Positions 7,354-16,465 of a stretch of 64,000 bases of DNA are shown in pieces. A program made the translations under genes and the position numbers. The notes under the pieces were generated by a model. That model had not been told where the DNA came from and did not search any database. It saw only the letters and a list, made by a program, of their open reading frames with translations. The number at the start of each line of letters is the position of its first letter. Position 1 is the stretch's first letter. Origin of the DNA: Modestobacter altitudinis (GTDB taxonomy: Bacteria > Actinomycetota > Actinomycetes > Mycobacteriales > Geodermatophilaceae); NCBI RefSeq assembly GCF_005930475.1, contig NZ_SJEW01000007.1, forward strand, positions 40,213 through 104,212. Direction: 5' to 3'.

Positions 7354-9149
7354 GACGACTGCTCCTCGAAGATCTCGGCGACCTCGGCCGGCATCTCCGG
7401 CAGCGGCTGCCGGGTGAGGGTCACCGAGCCGTCGGCCGCGCGGGCGCAGACCAGGTTGGTCCGGCCCCACTCCGGATCGGGGCCGGGGAAGTCGTCGCGG
7501 GTGTGCCCGCCGCGGCTCTCCCGGCGCTCGAGGGCCGCCCGGGCGATGCACTCGCTGACCAGCAGCATGTGCGGCAGGTCCAGCGCCAGGTGCCAGCCGG
7601 GGTTGTACTGCCGGTGCCCCTCGACCGACAGGTTCCCCACCCGCTTCTTCAGCACGGCGATCCGCTCCAGCGCCTCGTCCATCTCCGGCTCGGTGCGGAT
7701 GATGCCGACCAGGTCGTGCATCGTCTGCTGCAGGTCGTGCTGCACCGTGTAGGGGTTCTCGCCGCCCTCCCGCTCGAAGGGCGCCAGCGCCGCCCGGGCC
7801 GCGTCGGCCAGCGCGTCGTCGGCGAGCTCCGGGCGGTCGGCCCGGGTCAGCGCGTGCCCGGCGGCGGCCGCGCCGGCCCGCCGTCCGAAGACGAGCAGGT
7901 CGGACAGCGAGTTGCCGCCGAGCCGGTTGGAGCCGTGCATGCCGCCGGCCACCTCACCGGCGGCGAACAGCCCCGGCACCCGCGCGGCCTCGGTGTCGGG
8001 GTCGACCTCCACCCCGCCCATGACGTAGTGGCAGGTGGGGCCGACCTCCATGGGCTCGGCGGTGATGTCGACCTCGGCGAGCTCCCTGAACTGGTGGTAC
8101 ATCGAGGGGAGCCGTCTGCGGACGTACTCCGCGGGCCGGCGGGAGGCGATGTCGAGGAAGACCCCGCCGTGCGGGGTGCCGCGGCCGGCCTTCACCTCGC
8201 TGTTGATCGCCCGGGCGACCTCGTCGCGGGGGAGCAGCTCCGGTGGCCGTCGGTTGTTCTTCTTGTCGGTGTACCAGCGGTCGGCCTCCTCCTCGCTCTC
8301 CGCCGTCTCCTTGCGGAAGTAGTCGGGGATGTAGTCGAACATGAACCGGTTGCCCGCCGAGTTCTTCAGCACGCCGCCGTCACCCCGGACGCTCTCGGTC
8401 ACCAGGATCCCGCGCACCGACGGGGGCCAGACCATCCCGGTCGGGTGGAACTGGACGAACTCCATGTTCACCAGCGTCGCGCCGGCCTGCAGCGCCAGGG
8501 AGTGACCGTCGCCGGTGTACTCCCAGGAGTTCGAGGTGACCTTGTAGGACTTGCCGATCCCGCCGGTGGCGAGCACGACCGACGGCGCCTGCCAGGCGAC
8601 GAAGCGGCCGGACTCGCGCCAGTACCCGAACGCGCCCACGATCCCGTGGTCGTCGGTGAGCAGCCTGGTGACCGTGCACTCCATGTAGACGTCGATGCCG
8701 AGGGCCACGGTGCGCTGCTGCAACGTGCGGATCAGCTCCAGCCCGGTCCGGTCGCCGACGTGGGCGAGCCGGGCGTAGCGGTGCCCGCCGAAGTCCCGCT
8801 GGCTGATCAGGCCGTCCGGCGTCCGGTCGAACAGCGCACCCCAGTCCTCCAGCTCGCGCACCCGGTCCGGGGCCTCCTGCGCGTGCAGCTGCGCCATCCG
8901 CCAGTGGTTGAGCATCTTCCCGCCGCGCATGGTGTCCCGGAAGTGCACCCGCCAGTTGTCCTCGGCCCAGGTGTTGCCCATGGCGGCGGCGATGCCGCCC
9001 TCGGCCATCACCGTGTGCGCCTTGCCCAGCAGGGACTTGCAGACGACGGCGGTGCGCGCGCCGCTCTCATGGGCCTCGATCGCCGCCCGCAGCCCGGCAC
9101 CCCCCGCGCCGACGACGACGACGTCGTACTCGTGCCGCTCCAGCTCCAT
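7350..9149 (-). CDS. sdhA: Succinate dehydrogenase flavoprotein subunit (Sdh1 type)
   Basis: A 599-residue flavoprotein. The N-terminal dinucleotide fold VVVVGAGGAGLRAAIEA, the covalent FAD histidine in the HTVMAEGGIAAA segment, the substrate-site VQFHPTGM and the conserved HGSNRLGGNSL block are all present. It oxidises succinate to fumarate in the TCA cycle and passes electrons to SdhB. The start codon ATG at 9149 shares one base with the stop of the membrane subunit gene (TGATG), which implies coupled translation. The Sdh1-type insertion around YFRKETAESEEEADRWYTDKK is kept, so the gene looks fully functional. Confidence 0.96.
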   Translation of the reverse strand: MELERHEYDVVVVGAGGAGLRAAIEAHESGARTAVVCKSLLGKAHTVMAEGGIAAAMGNTWAEDNWRVHFRDTMRGGKMLNHWRMAQLHAQEAPDRVRELEDWGALFDRTPDGLISQRDFGGHRYARLAHVGDRTGLELIRTLQQRTVALGIDVYMECTVTRLLTDDHGIVGAFGYWRESGRFVAWQAPSVVLATGGIGKSYKVTSNSWEYTGDGHSLALQAGATLVNMEFVQFHPTGMVWPPSVRGILVTESVRGDGGVLKNSAGNRFMFDYIPDYFRKETAESEEEADRWYTDKKNNRRPPELLPRDEVARAINSEVKAGRGTPHGGVFLDIASRRPAEYVRRRLPSMYHQFRELAEVDITAEPMEVGPTCHYVMGGVEVDPDTEAARVPGLFAAGEVAGGMHGSNRLGGNSLSDLLVFGRRAGAAAAGHALTRADRPELADDALADAARAALAPFEREGGENPYTVQHDLQQTMHDLVGIIRTEPEMDEALERIAVLKKRVGNLSVEGHRQYNPGWHLALDLPHMLLVSECIARAALERRESRGGHTRDDFPGPDPEWGRTNLVCARAADGSVTLTRQPLPEMPAEVAEIFEEQSS

Positions 9150-9979
9150 CAGAAGAACCTCAGGTCGGAGATCGTGTCGGTGGCCAGCAGGAGGACGTAG
9201 AAGTCGGCGAACGCGACGCTGAACAGCGACGCCCAGGCGAACTGCATGTGCCGGGCGTTCAGCCGGGAGACCTGCGTCCAGGCCCGATAGCGCAGCGGGT
9301 GCCGGGAGAAGGAGTTGATCCGGCCCCCGACGATGTGCCGGCACGAGTGGCAGGACAGCGAGTAGAGCGCGAGCAGGGTGGCGTTGACCAGCAGGACCAG
9401 CGTCCCCAGGCCCATGTGACCCCAGGCGCCGGTCTCGTCCCGGAACGCCAGGACGGCGTCGTAGAACAGGACCACGTTGATGACCAGCGCGGCGTAGAGC
9501 GCGTACCGGTGGATGTTCTGGCCCACCAGCGGCAGCCGGGTCTCCCCGGTGTACCGGCGGTGCGGCTCGGCGACCGCGCAGGCCGGCGGCGACAGCCAGA
9601 ACGACCGGTAGTAGGCCTTGCGGTAGTAGTAGCAGGTCAGCCGGATGCCCAGCGGGAACACCAGGATGTAGAGGGCGGGGGATATCCAGGTCGGGCCGGT
9701 GAACAGCTCCGGGAAGGTGTCGCCCTCGCAGGCCGTCGTGAGGCACGGCGAGTAGAACGGCGAGATGTAGGGCTCGGCGAAGTAGTGCGCGTCCTGGAAG
9801 GCGCGGAACGTCGCGTAGACGACGAACAGCAGCAGGGCGACGGCGGTGACCAGCGGCTGCAGCCACCACCGGTCGGTGCGCAGGGTGCGTGCCGCGATGG
9901 TCGCCCGGCGGGGCGCGGCCATCCCGTTCCCCGGTCCCGGCGCGACCGCCCCGGTCCCGCGCGGGGCGGTGGTGGTCAC
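9149..9979 (-). CDS. sdhC: Succinate dehydrogenase membrane anchor subunit (Rv0249c-like)
   Basis: A 276-residue membrane subunit with about five hydrophobic helices, replacing separate SdhC and SdhD. The features QDAHYFAEPYISPFYSPC (periplasmic loop), YYYRKAYYRSFW, NIHRYALYAAL and SCHSCRHIVGG are typical of the single-anchor Sdh1 class, with histidines available for haem or quinone binding. I chose the GTG at 9979 because it forms a GTGA overlap with the stop of the upstream small gene and gives a short basic N-terminus. The downstream overlap with sdhA places it as the second gene of a four-gene operon. Confidence 0.88.
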   Translation of the reverse strand: MTTTAPRGTGAVAPGPGNGMAAPRRATIAARTLRTDRWWLQPLVTAVALLLFVVYATFRAFQDAHYFAEPYISPFYSPCLTTACEGDTFPELFTGPTWISPALYILVFPLGIRLTCYYYRKAYYRSFWLSPPACAVAEPHRRYTGETRLPLVGQNIHRYALYAALVINVVLFYDAVLAFRDETGAWGHMGLGTLVLLVNATLLALYSLSCHSCRHIVGGRINSFSRHPLRYRAWTQVSRLNARHMQFAWASLFSVAFADFYVLLLATDTISDLRFF

Positions 9980-10227
9980 CGCCCCGTGCGGCCGGCCCCG
10001 CCCCAGCCCTCGTCGTCCCCGTCGCCGTAGATGCCCGCGAAGGGCTCGCGTGCCCGGTACGGCTGGGCGCCGCACAGCAGGGTCAGGTCCTCCCGCACCC
10101 GGGTGACGTCGCCGCGCAGCCGCCGGGCGTCCACGGTGTCGCCGAAGTGCCTGCTGACCGGTGCACATGCCTGCTCGAAGGCGTCGAGCGCCTCCCGAGC
10201 TGCCGCCACGTCCTGCTCCAGGGACAT
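9976..10227 (-). CDS. Small protein heading the sdh operon (Rv0250c-like)
   Basis: An 83-residue soluble protein (MSLEQDVAAAREALDAFEQACAP...), helical at first, then DLTLLCGAQPYRAREPFAGIY and a Gly/Asp-rich tail. Position and size correspond to Rv0250c, the conserved uncharacterised gene that precedes Sdh1 in mycobacteria; the link is by context, since the residue match cannot be scored here. Its stop overlaps the sdhC start (GTGA). A role in assembly or regulation of the complex is a guess. The ATG at 10227 is preceded by GGAGGC. Confidence 0.7.
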   Translation of the reverse strand: MSLEQDVAAAREALDAFEQACAPVSRHFGDTVDARRLRGDVTRVREDLTLLCGAQPYRAREPFAGIYGDGDDEGWGGAGRTGR

Positions 10228-10390
10228 CGCTGCCTCCACGTCGCTGCTGACGCCGCCGAGATGGTGGGAGGCAGTCGACCACGGACGCCGGGTCGGGGAA
10301 AGAGGCTCCGGCGCGCCAGTTGTGGTCCGCGGGATCGGGCCGTGCGAGACGCGGTGCCTACAGCCGGACGCCGGGGTTGGCGTGCTGGAA

Positions 10391-10546
10391 TCAGGCGTCC
10401 TCCACCTCGGCCCGGTCCAGCGGGTTGCCCGGGTCCACCGGCCGGTGGTGCTCCCACCCACCGCAGGAGCAGGACGCCAGGTGGGCGTCGGTGCCGTGGG
10501 CGTCGCTGCTCTCCCGACGCTCGTATCGGGGCGCGTGCTTGCTCAC
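10391..10546 (-). CDS. Small Cys/His-containing protein, doubtful
   Basis: A 51-residue frame from GTG at 10546 containing AHLASCSCGGWEHHRPVDPGN. The Cys-x-Cys-Gly-Gly-Trp and His-His elements look like a real small metal-binding or structural peptide and not random translation, and its start overlaps the stop of the upstream broken methyltransferase frame (GTGA). I do not recognise a family. It could instead be the tail of a longer gene destroyed by rearrangement. Confidence 0.4.
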   Translation of the reverse strand: MSKHAPRYERRESSDAHGTDAHLASCSCGGWEHHRPVDPGNPLDRAEVEDA

Positions 10547-10857
10547 GTGCCTCGCGTCGGCCCCCCGTCCTGGGCCGGCGCGCTCCACCGGCGCACGCGG
10601 GAACCGGTGGTGCAGGACGATCGTCCCCTTCCGGGAACCGCCACCTCGTCCAGGCGCTTGGCCCGCGGCGCGCAGGTGTTGACCAGGTTGGCGTCGATGT
10701 GCAGCTGACCGACGTCGTAGTCGAGTTCCCGGACGATCTCGTCGGCCAGCGCGTCCCCGAGGAGGGGGTGCGGCGACCGGTTGTCCAGTGCCCGGCAGCA
10801 GAGCGTCAGGTACAGGCTGTCTTCCAGCGGCGTGAGTGCCGGCAGCGTGGTGCTCAT
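10543..10857 (-). pseudogene. N-terminal remnant of a class I SAM-dependent (leucine carboxyl-type) methyltransferase
   Basis: The first 70 residues from ATG 10857 (PALTPLEDSLYLTLCCRALDN, HPLLGDALADEIVRELDYD, HIDANLVNTCAPRAKRLDEVA) match the start of the LCM/TcmP-like O-methyltransferases, whose members are about 270 residues. After EVA the frame turns into Arg/Gly-rich low-quality sequence and stops at 10543, so the SAM-binding domain is missing. The remnant lies between the sdh operon and the divergent acyl-CoA dehydrogenase. It is best read as a deleted gene. Confidence 0.65.
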
Positions 10858-11143
10858 CGGATCGACCCCTCGTGGTGGGGTAACTGTCGCGGCGGGGTCT
10901 CCTGGCGCGCCGTCCGGCGGCGGCCGCACCGCTCCCGCCTGCGGCGGGGACGTCGGCGGGACCGGGTCCACGTGCCGCGGCGGCCCTGCCAGTGTGCTCG
11001 CAGCGCACCTCCCGGCCAAGCCCTCCGGGAGCGGTCAGGACACCGATCGGGTCCAGGCGGGCCCACTGGAGGGACCACGTCGCCGAGCGCCGTCCGGCGC
11101 GGGGGTCTGTTGTCCATCACGGGGGAGGGCGCGATGCTGGTTC

Positions 11144-13102
11144 ATGGCGTCGAATCCCTCGTACCAGCAGTCGAAGCAGGTCGCCGAAGCCAGCCGTGAG
11201 ACCGAGTGGACCAGGCCGTCGTTCGGCAAGGAGCTCTTCCTCGGCAACTTCCGCCTCGACCTGATCCACCCCCAGCCCGAGCTGGACCCGGCGGCGGTCG
11301 AGAAGGGCGAGGCGTTCCTGGACCGCCTCCGTGCCTTCCTGACCGAGCGCGTCGACCCGCTGCAGATCGAACGCGAGGCGAAGATCCCCGAGGACGTCCT
11401 CCAGGGACTGAAGGACCTGGGCGCCCTCGGCATGAAGATCCCCGAGGAGGACGGCGGGCTGGGGCTGAGCCAGGTCCACTACAACAAGGCGCTGGCGATG
11501 GCCGGCACGTGGCACGCGTCGATCTCGACGCTGCTGTCCGCGCACCAGTCGATCGGCCTGCCCGAGCCGCTGCGCCTGTTCGGCTCCGAGGCGCAGAAGC
11601 GGGAGTGGTTGCCCAAGCTCGCCAGGGACCACGTCTCGGCGTTCCTGCTCACCGAGCCCGACGTCGGCTCTGACCCGGCGCGGATGAGCACGACCGCGGT
11701 ACCGACGGCGGACGGCACCGGCTACCGGATCACCGGCACGAAGCTGTGGGCGACCAACGGCGCGATCGCCGACGTGGTCGTGGTCATGGCCGTCGTCCCG
11801 AGGTCCGAGGGCCACCGGGGCGGCATCACGGCCTTCCTCTGCCCGTACGACCGCGAGGGCATCACGGTGGAGCACCGGAACTCGTTCATGGGGCTCAAGG
11901 GCATCGAGAACTCGGTGACGCGCTTCGACGACGTCCTCGTCCCCGCGACGGACGTCATCGGCGGCGAGGGCAAGGGCCTGCGGATCGCGCTCACCACGCT
12001 GAACACCGGCCGCCTGTCGCTGCCGGCGATCTGCGTGTCGATGGCCAAGTACTCGCTCAGGATCGCGCGCCAGTGGTCGGCCGAGCGCACGCAGTGGGGC
12101 CAGCCGATCGGCCGGCACGACCCGGTCGCGCAGAAGCTCGCCTGGTTGGCGGGCACGGCGTTCGGCCTCGAGGCGATGCTGGACGTGTCCAGCCGCCTGG
12201 CTGACGACAAGCGCAACGACATCCGCATCGAGGCCGCGCTCGCCAAGCTCTACGGCTCGGAGCTCGGCTGGACCGCCGTCGACGAGATGGTCCAGGTCCG
12301 CGGTGGGCGGGGGTACGAGACCGCCGAGTCGCTCGCCCGGCGCGGGGAGAAGCCCGTGCCTGCCGAGCAGATGCTGCGCGACATGCGGATCAACCGCATC
12401 TTCGAGGGCTCCACGGAGATCATGCACCTGCTGATCGCCCGCGAGGCCGTCGACCAGCACCTGCAGGTCGCCGGCGACGTGCTGCTCGCCGATGCCGGGC
12501 TGGCCCACCGGGCGAGGACCGCCGCGACGGCAGGTGCCTTCTACGCCCGGTGGTTCCCGACGCTGACGACGGGCGCCGGCCAGCGTCCCGGCTCGTACGC
12601 GGAGTTCGGCGACCTGGCCAGGCACCTGCGCTACGTCGAGCGCCACGCGCGCAAGCTGGCGCGCTCGACCTTCTACGCGATGGGCCGCCACCAGGCGCGC
12701 CTCGAGCGGAAGGGCCGGCTGCTCGGGCGGATCGTCGACATCGGCGCCGAGCTCTACGCGATGTCCTGTGCTTGCGTGTACGCGGACACCGTCGCCCGCG
12801 CGGACCCGGACCGCCGGCAGACGGTCCTCGAACTGGCCGACCTGTTCTGCGGCCAGGCCCGCCGCCGTGCCGACCGGCTGTTCGCGGAGCTGTGGGCCAA
12901 CGACGACGACGCCCAGTACCGGGTCGCCCAGCAGGTGCTCGCCGGCCGCTACGAGTGGTTCGAGGACGACGTGCTCGACCCCGCGGGTGACGGTCCGATG
13001 ATGCCGGCGCACGCGGAGCCGGCCGTCGGGCGGGCCGAGGACCCGCAGGCGGCGACCGCGGCGGCGGGCACGCCCCGGGAGGAGGCCACGATCGCCCGCT
13101 AG
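11144..13102 (+). CDS. Acyl-CoA dehydrogenase family protein (long, VLCAD/FadE type)
   Basis: A 652-residue FAD enzyme that would introduce the alpha-beta double bond in fatty acyl-CoA during beta-oxidation. N-terminal (about 45-160), middle beta (FLLTEPDVGSDPARMSTTA, YRITGTKLWATNGAIADVV) and C-terminal helical domains (QWGQPIGRHDPVAQKLA; VQVRGGRGYETAESL; RINRIFEGSTEIM) are all present. The catalytic base is probably the Glu in FEGSTE or its neighbour. An extra helical C-terminus from about residue 455 is typical of the long actinobacterial FadE and mitochondrial VLCAD-like enzymes. I chose the ATG at 11144 because MASNPSYQQSKQVAE is the family-like N-terminus; the upstream frame is not coding in character. 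Confidence 0.9.
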   Translation: MASNPSYQQSKQVAEASRETEWTRPSFGKELFLGNFRLDLIHPQPELDPAAVEKGEAFLDRLRAFLTERVDPLQIEREAKIPEDVLQGLKDLGALGMKIPEEDGGLGLSQVHYNKALAMAGTWHASISTLLSAHQSIGLPEPLRLFGSEAQKREWLPKLARDHVSAFLLTEPDVGSDPARMSTTAVPTADGTGYRITGTKLWATNGAIADVVVVMAVVPRSEGHRGGITAFLCPYDREGITVEHRNSFMGLKGIENSVTRFDDVLVPATDVIGGEGKGLRIALTTLNTGRLSLPAICVSMAKYSLRIARQWSAERTQWGQPIGRHDPVAQKLAWLAGTAFGLEAMLDVSSRLADDKRNDIRIEAALAKLYGSELGWTAVDEMVQVRGGRGYETAESLARRGEKPVPAEQMLRDMRINRIFEGSTEIMHLLIAREAVDQHLQVAGDVLLADAGLAHRARTAATAGAFYARWFPTLTTGAGQRPGSYAEFGDLARHLRYVERHARKLARSTFYAMGRHQARLERKGRLLGRIVDIGAELYAMSCACVYADTVARADPDRRQTVLELADLFCGQARRRADRLFAELWANDDDAQYRVAQQVLAGRYEWFEDDVLDPAGDGPMMPAHAEPAVGRAEDPQAATAAAGTPREEATIAR

Positions 13103-13283
13103 GACACCGGTGCGGCGATCCGGTACGCGCACGTGGCTGCCGCCCGGCTCCACGTCCTCGCCGCCGTCGGCCGAGGGCGAAATCCCCTTGCCTCCGAGCG
13201 GACCGGTGGACGCATGCTGGCTGCATGACCCCGCGGACGAGCACTGCGGCCGAACTGTCGGTACCCAGGGACAGGATCACGTC

Positions 13284-14261
13284 ATGAACGCCACACCGGC
13301 CGTCGAGGCGATCGACCTGGTCAAGCACTTCGGTGAGACCCGGGCAGTCGACGGGGTGAGCTTCGTCGTCCCGCAGGGCTCGGTCCTCGGCCTGCTCGGG
13401 CCCAACGGGGCGGGCAAGACGACGCTGGTGCGGATGCTCACCACGTTGAGCGTGCCGACGAGCGGGACGGGTCGGGTGGCCGGCTTCGACGTCGTCGCGC
13501 AGCCGACCGAGGTCCGCCGCAGCCTGGGCCTCACCGGCCAGGCGGCGACGGTCGACGAGATCCTCACCGGACGGGAGAACCTCAAGCTCATCGGCAGTCT
13601 CTACGGTCTGCCGAAGAAGTACGTCCGGGAGGCCACCGAGCGGCTCTTCGCCCGCTTCGACCTCACCGATGCGGCCGACCGGATGGCGAAGACGTACTCC
13701 GGTGGCATGCGCCGCCGCCTCGACCTCGCGGTCAGCCTGCTGGCGGCACCGCCGATCCTCTTCCTCGACGAGCCCACGACCGGCCTGGACCCGCAGAGCC
13801 GGTCCGGGCTGTGGGCGGTCCTGCGGGAGCTCGTCAGCGAGGGCACCACCCTCGTCCTGACGACGCAGTACCTGGAGGAGGCCGACCAGCTGGCCGACGA
13901 GATCGTCGTGGTCGACAAGGGCAGGGTCATCGCCGCCGGCACCCCGACGCAGCTCAAGGACCGGGCGGGCCGGGCCAGCGTCGTCGTCACCCTGACCCAT
14001 GCCGCGGACGTCGACGAGGCGGCGGAGCTCATGCGGTCCTGCTGCCAGGAGGTGCACGTGGAGCGCGGCAGCCGGCGGCTGACCGCACAGGCCGGCGGGC
14101 TCGGCGACATGACCCGCATCGCCGCGGTCTTCGAGACCAGCGGCATCGCACTGGACGACCTGGGCCTGGCTCGGCCGAGCCTGGACGACGTCTTCCTGCA
14201 CCTGACCGGGCACCGGGCCGAGGACGCCTCGACCCCGACGAACGAGGGAGTCGTTCCATGA
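13284..14261 (+). CDS. ABC transporter ATP-binding protein, DrrA-like
   Basis: A 325-residue ATPase with Walker [11 protein letters not shown]-loop LTGQAATVDE, signature [12 protein letters not shown], Walker [13 protein letters not shown] and H-loop-position [13 protein letters not shown]. This is the daunorubicin-resistance (DrrA) subclass, whose switch histidine is replaced by glutamine in TTQ, and it has the usual C-terminal regulatory tail (LARPSLDDVFLHLTGH). It overlaps the permease gene by four bases (ATGA). The substrate is unknown, probably a lipid or hydrophobic small molecule. A closely similar ATPase lies at 19410-20399. ATG at 13284 starts just before ATPAVEAIDLVKHFG. Confidence 0.93.
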   Translation: MNATPAVEAIDLVKHFGETRAVDGVSFVVPQGSVLGLLGPNGAGKTTLVRMLTTLSVPTSGTGRVAGFDVVAQPTEVRRSLGLTGQAATVDEILTGRENLKLIGSLYGLPKKYVREATERLFARFDLTDAADRMAKTYSGGMRRRLDLAVSLLAAPPILFLDEPTTGLDPQSRSGLWAVLRELVSEGTTLVLTTQYLEEADQLADEIVVVDKGRVIAAGTPTQLKDRAGRASVVVTLTHAADVDEAAELMRSCCQEVHVERGSRRLTAQAGGLGDMTRIAAVFETSGIALDDLGLARPSLDDVFLHLTGHRAEDASTPTNEGVVP

Positions 14262-15100
14262 CCACCGTCCAGGCCACCCGGGCACCGGCCGCGCGGCCGC
14301 CCATCTCCCCGCCGTCCCTGCTGCGGGCGTCCTCGACCATCGTCTGGCGCAACCTGCTGCACATCCGGCGGATGCCCGAGATGCTGCTCGACGTCACGGT
14401 GCAGTCGGTGATGTTCGTGCTGCTGTTCGCCTACGTGTTCGGCGGGGCGATCGTGGTGCCCGGCGCGGACTACAAGGAGTTCCTGCTCCCCGGGATCATG
14501 GTGCAGACCATGGTGTTCTCCTCCGCCATCGTGGCCATGGGCCTGACCAGCGACCTGCAGAAGGGGATCGTCGACCGGTTCAAGTCCCTGCCCATCGCAC
14601 GGTCAGCGGTGCTGGTCGGCCGGAGCATCTCCAGTCTGATCCACTCCAGCATCGGCGTCGCGGTGATGGCCCTGACCGGCCTGCTGATCGGCTGGCGGAT
14701 CCGCAACGGCGTCCTGGAGGGGGTGCTCGCCTTCCTGCTCCTGCTGCTGTTCGGCTTCGCGCTGATCTGGCTGGGCATCTGGGTCGGGTCGATGATGCGG
14801 ACCGTCGAGGCGGTGCAGGGCTTCATGTTCACCGTGATGTTCCCGCTGACCTTCGTCGCCAACACGTTCGCGCCGCCGGAGAGCATGCCCTCCTGGCTGC
14901 GGGCCATCGCCGAGTGGAACCCGGTCTCCGCGGTCACCCAGGCCTGCCGTGAGCTGTGGGGCAACGGCCCGGTCGCACCACCGGAGGCCGCGTGGCCGCT
15001 GCAGAACCCGGTCCTGGTCTCGATCGGCTGGTCGATCGTCCTCACGGCGATCTTCGCGCCGCTGGCCGTCTCGGCGTTCCGCCGCCGGTCCCGGGACTGA
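14258..15100 (+). CDS. ABC-2 type permease, DrrB-like
   Basis: A 280-residue membrane protein with six predicted helices and the family landmarks RRMPEMLLDVTVQSVMFVLLF, YKEFLLPGIMVQ, LQKGIVDRFKSLPI and FPLTFVANTFAPPESMP. It forms the exporter channel for the ATPase encoded immediately upstream, with which it shares an ATGA overlap. Its paralogue at 20396-21232 has the same order of landmarks. The gene runs convergently toward the coiled-coil gene, with only 23 bases between. Confidence 0.93.
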   Translation: MTTVQATRAPAARPPISPPSLLRASSTIVWRNLLHIRRMPEMLLDVTVQSVMFVLLFAYVFGGAIVVPGADYKEFLLPGIMVQTMVFSSAIVAMGLTSDLQKGIVDRFKSLPIARSAVLVGRSISSLIHSSIGVAVMALTGLLIGWRIRNGVLEGVLAFLLLLLFGFALIWLGIWVGSMMRTVEAVQGFMFTVMFPLTFVANTFAPPESMPSWLRAIAEWNPVSAVTQACRELWGNGPVAPPEAAWPLQNPVLVSIGWSIVLTAIFAPLAVSAFRRRSRD

Positions 15101-15123
15101 TCCAGGACGACCTGATCACGCCG

Positions 15124-16368
15124 TCACCGTGGTGTCGGAGGTTCGGTGGGGGAGGAGGGTGGCTCCTCGCCGATGTCGATGACCGGCGCCGGCTGAGGAT
15201 CGGGTGGGTCGTTCTCCCGGGGCCGTGCTGAGGTCACGTCCGCACCGTCGCCCGGGGGCCGGGCCGAGCGGGTCGCCGCCGCCAGCTCGGAGCGCGCCCC
15301 CTCCGCCTCGGCGACCGCCCGGTCCCGCGCCTCCTCGGCCCGTAGCCGGTCGCGCCGGCTCTCCTCGGCCTGCCGCTCGGCACGCTCGGCGCGGGCCTCC
15401 TGCACGCGCGCCCGTTCCGTGGCGTCCTCGGCCCGGGCCGTCGCCGCCTGGACCCGGCCCTCCGCGGCCGCGGTCTCCAACCGGAGTGCCGCCTCCGCCT
15501 GCTCGGCACGGCCGACCGCCCGGGCCGCGTCGGCCCGCGATGCCTCGGTCCCCGCGCGAGCCGCGCGTTCGGCCTCCAGCGCCCGGTCCCGCGCCGCCTC
15601 GGCCGCGCTCGCCCGGTCCTGCGCCGAGCGCGCGTCGGCGAGCGCGTGGTCCCGGGCATCCTCGGCCCGGGCCGCCTCGCTGCGGGCGGACCCGGCGTCG
15701 AGCACCGCCGCGGCGCGTCGCCGCTCGGCCTCCTGTCGCGCCGCCTCGGCCTCACGGGCGGCCGTTCCGGCAGCGTCCGCGGCGGCCCGCGCCTCCCGGG
15801 CTGCTCCCTCCGCGGCGTCGGCCGTCTCCAGCGCGGCGGCGGTCTGGTCGAGGGCGGCGGCGGCCCGGTCCTGGGCTGCCGCCGCCTCGTCCCGGGCGTC
15901 GGCTGCGTCGGCGTCGGCCCGCGCGGCGGCCTCGAGCGCCTCCCGGGTCGCGGTCTCGGCGACCGCCCGCACCCGGTCGGCGAGGGACGCCCGCTGCTCG
16001 GCCTCGGCGATCTCGCGGCGTGCGTCGGTGCGGATCGCCGCTCGCTCGACCTCCAGCAGTTCTGCGTCGGCTGCCCGGGTCAGCACCTCCCGGGCACGGC
16101 CCACCTCTTCCTCGATCGCGGCCAGGGTGTGACGAAACCGGTCGGCAGCCTCAGTGAGGGTCTCAGCCGGCCGCGTTCCCGACCGCGGAGCGGCAGGCCG
16201 CTCCTCTGTCGACGTGTGCACTGCGGCCTCTGCCCGGCGGGCGGCGAAAGCGGTCGTGCGGTTGTGGTCGGGGCGCGGGCAGTACGACGACCGCCCGCCA
16301 GTGGGCGGCGGCGGCGCCACCGGCCGGTCGCAGCTCGGGAAGGCGCACGTCGCCGTGCCACTGGTCAT
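15124..16368 (-). CDS. Zinc-finger/coiled-coil alanine-rich protein paired with a recombinase
   Basis: A 414-residue protein. Residues 1-45 hold a putative zinc knuckle (CAFPSCDRP ... SSYCPRPDHN ... AARRA: Cys8, Cys13, Cys30, His35). Residues about 70-375 are an almost unbroken Ala/Arg/Glu heptad coiled coil, and the last 35 residues are Pro/Asp-rich and disordered. The architecture recalls KfrA-like plasmid proteins and other DNA-binding coiled coils, but I know no described family for it. It is transcribed divergently from the tyrosine recombinase at 16486, sharing a 117-base regulatory region. A role as architectural or accessory factor of the recombinase is inference from arrangement. Confidence 0.75.
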   Translation of the reverse strand: MTSGTATCAFPSCDRPVAPPPPTGGRSSYCPRPDHNRTTAFAARRAEAAVHTSTEERPAAPRSGTRPAETLTEAADRFRHTLAAIEEEVGRAREVLTRAADAELLEVERAAIRTDARREIAEAEQRASLADRVRAVAETATREALEAAARADADAADARDEAAAAQDRAAAALDQTAAALETADAAEGAAREARAAADAAGTAAREAEAARQEAERRRAAAVLDAGSARSEAARAEDARDHALADARSAQDRASAAEAARDRALEAERAARAGTEASRADAARAVGRAEQAEAALRLETAAAEGRVQAATARAEDATERARVQEARAERAERQAEESRRDRLRAEEARDRAVAEAEGARSELAAATRSARPPGDGADVTSARPRENDPPDPQPAPVIDIGEEPPSSPTEPPTPR

Positions 16369-16381
16369 GCCCAGCAGTCTG

Positions 16382-16425
16382 CGCTCGTTCGTGCTCCATG
16401 ACCAACGACCGCAAACGAACGAACG
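16382..16425. repeat. Imperfect inverted repeat in the recombinase/coiled-coil intergenic region
   Basis: CGCTCGTTCG near 16382-16391 is mirrored by CGAACGAACG at 16416-16425 with one mismatch, centred about 35 bases upstream of the coiled-coil start. The right arm is itself a CGAA tandem. It could be an operator of the divergent genes or an accessory protein-binding site next to the dif-like repeat. Confidence 0.4.
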
Positions 16426-16465
16426 CGCGCGTGTCGGATGGGCACGCTCGGCGCCGCGCGTCGCA

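Noticed and set aside
15124..16368. The coiled-coil gene as an SMC or KfrA homologue
   Set aside because: No ABC ATPase heads as in SMC and no KfrA_N helix-turn-helix; only the general coiled-coil look is shared.
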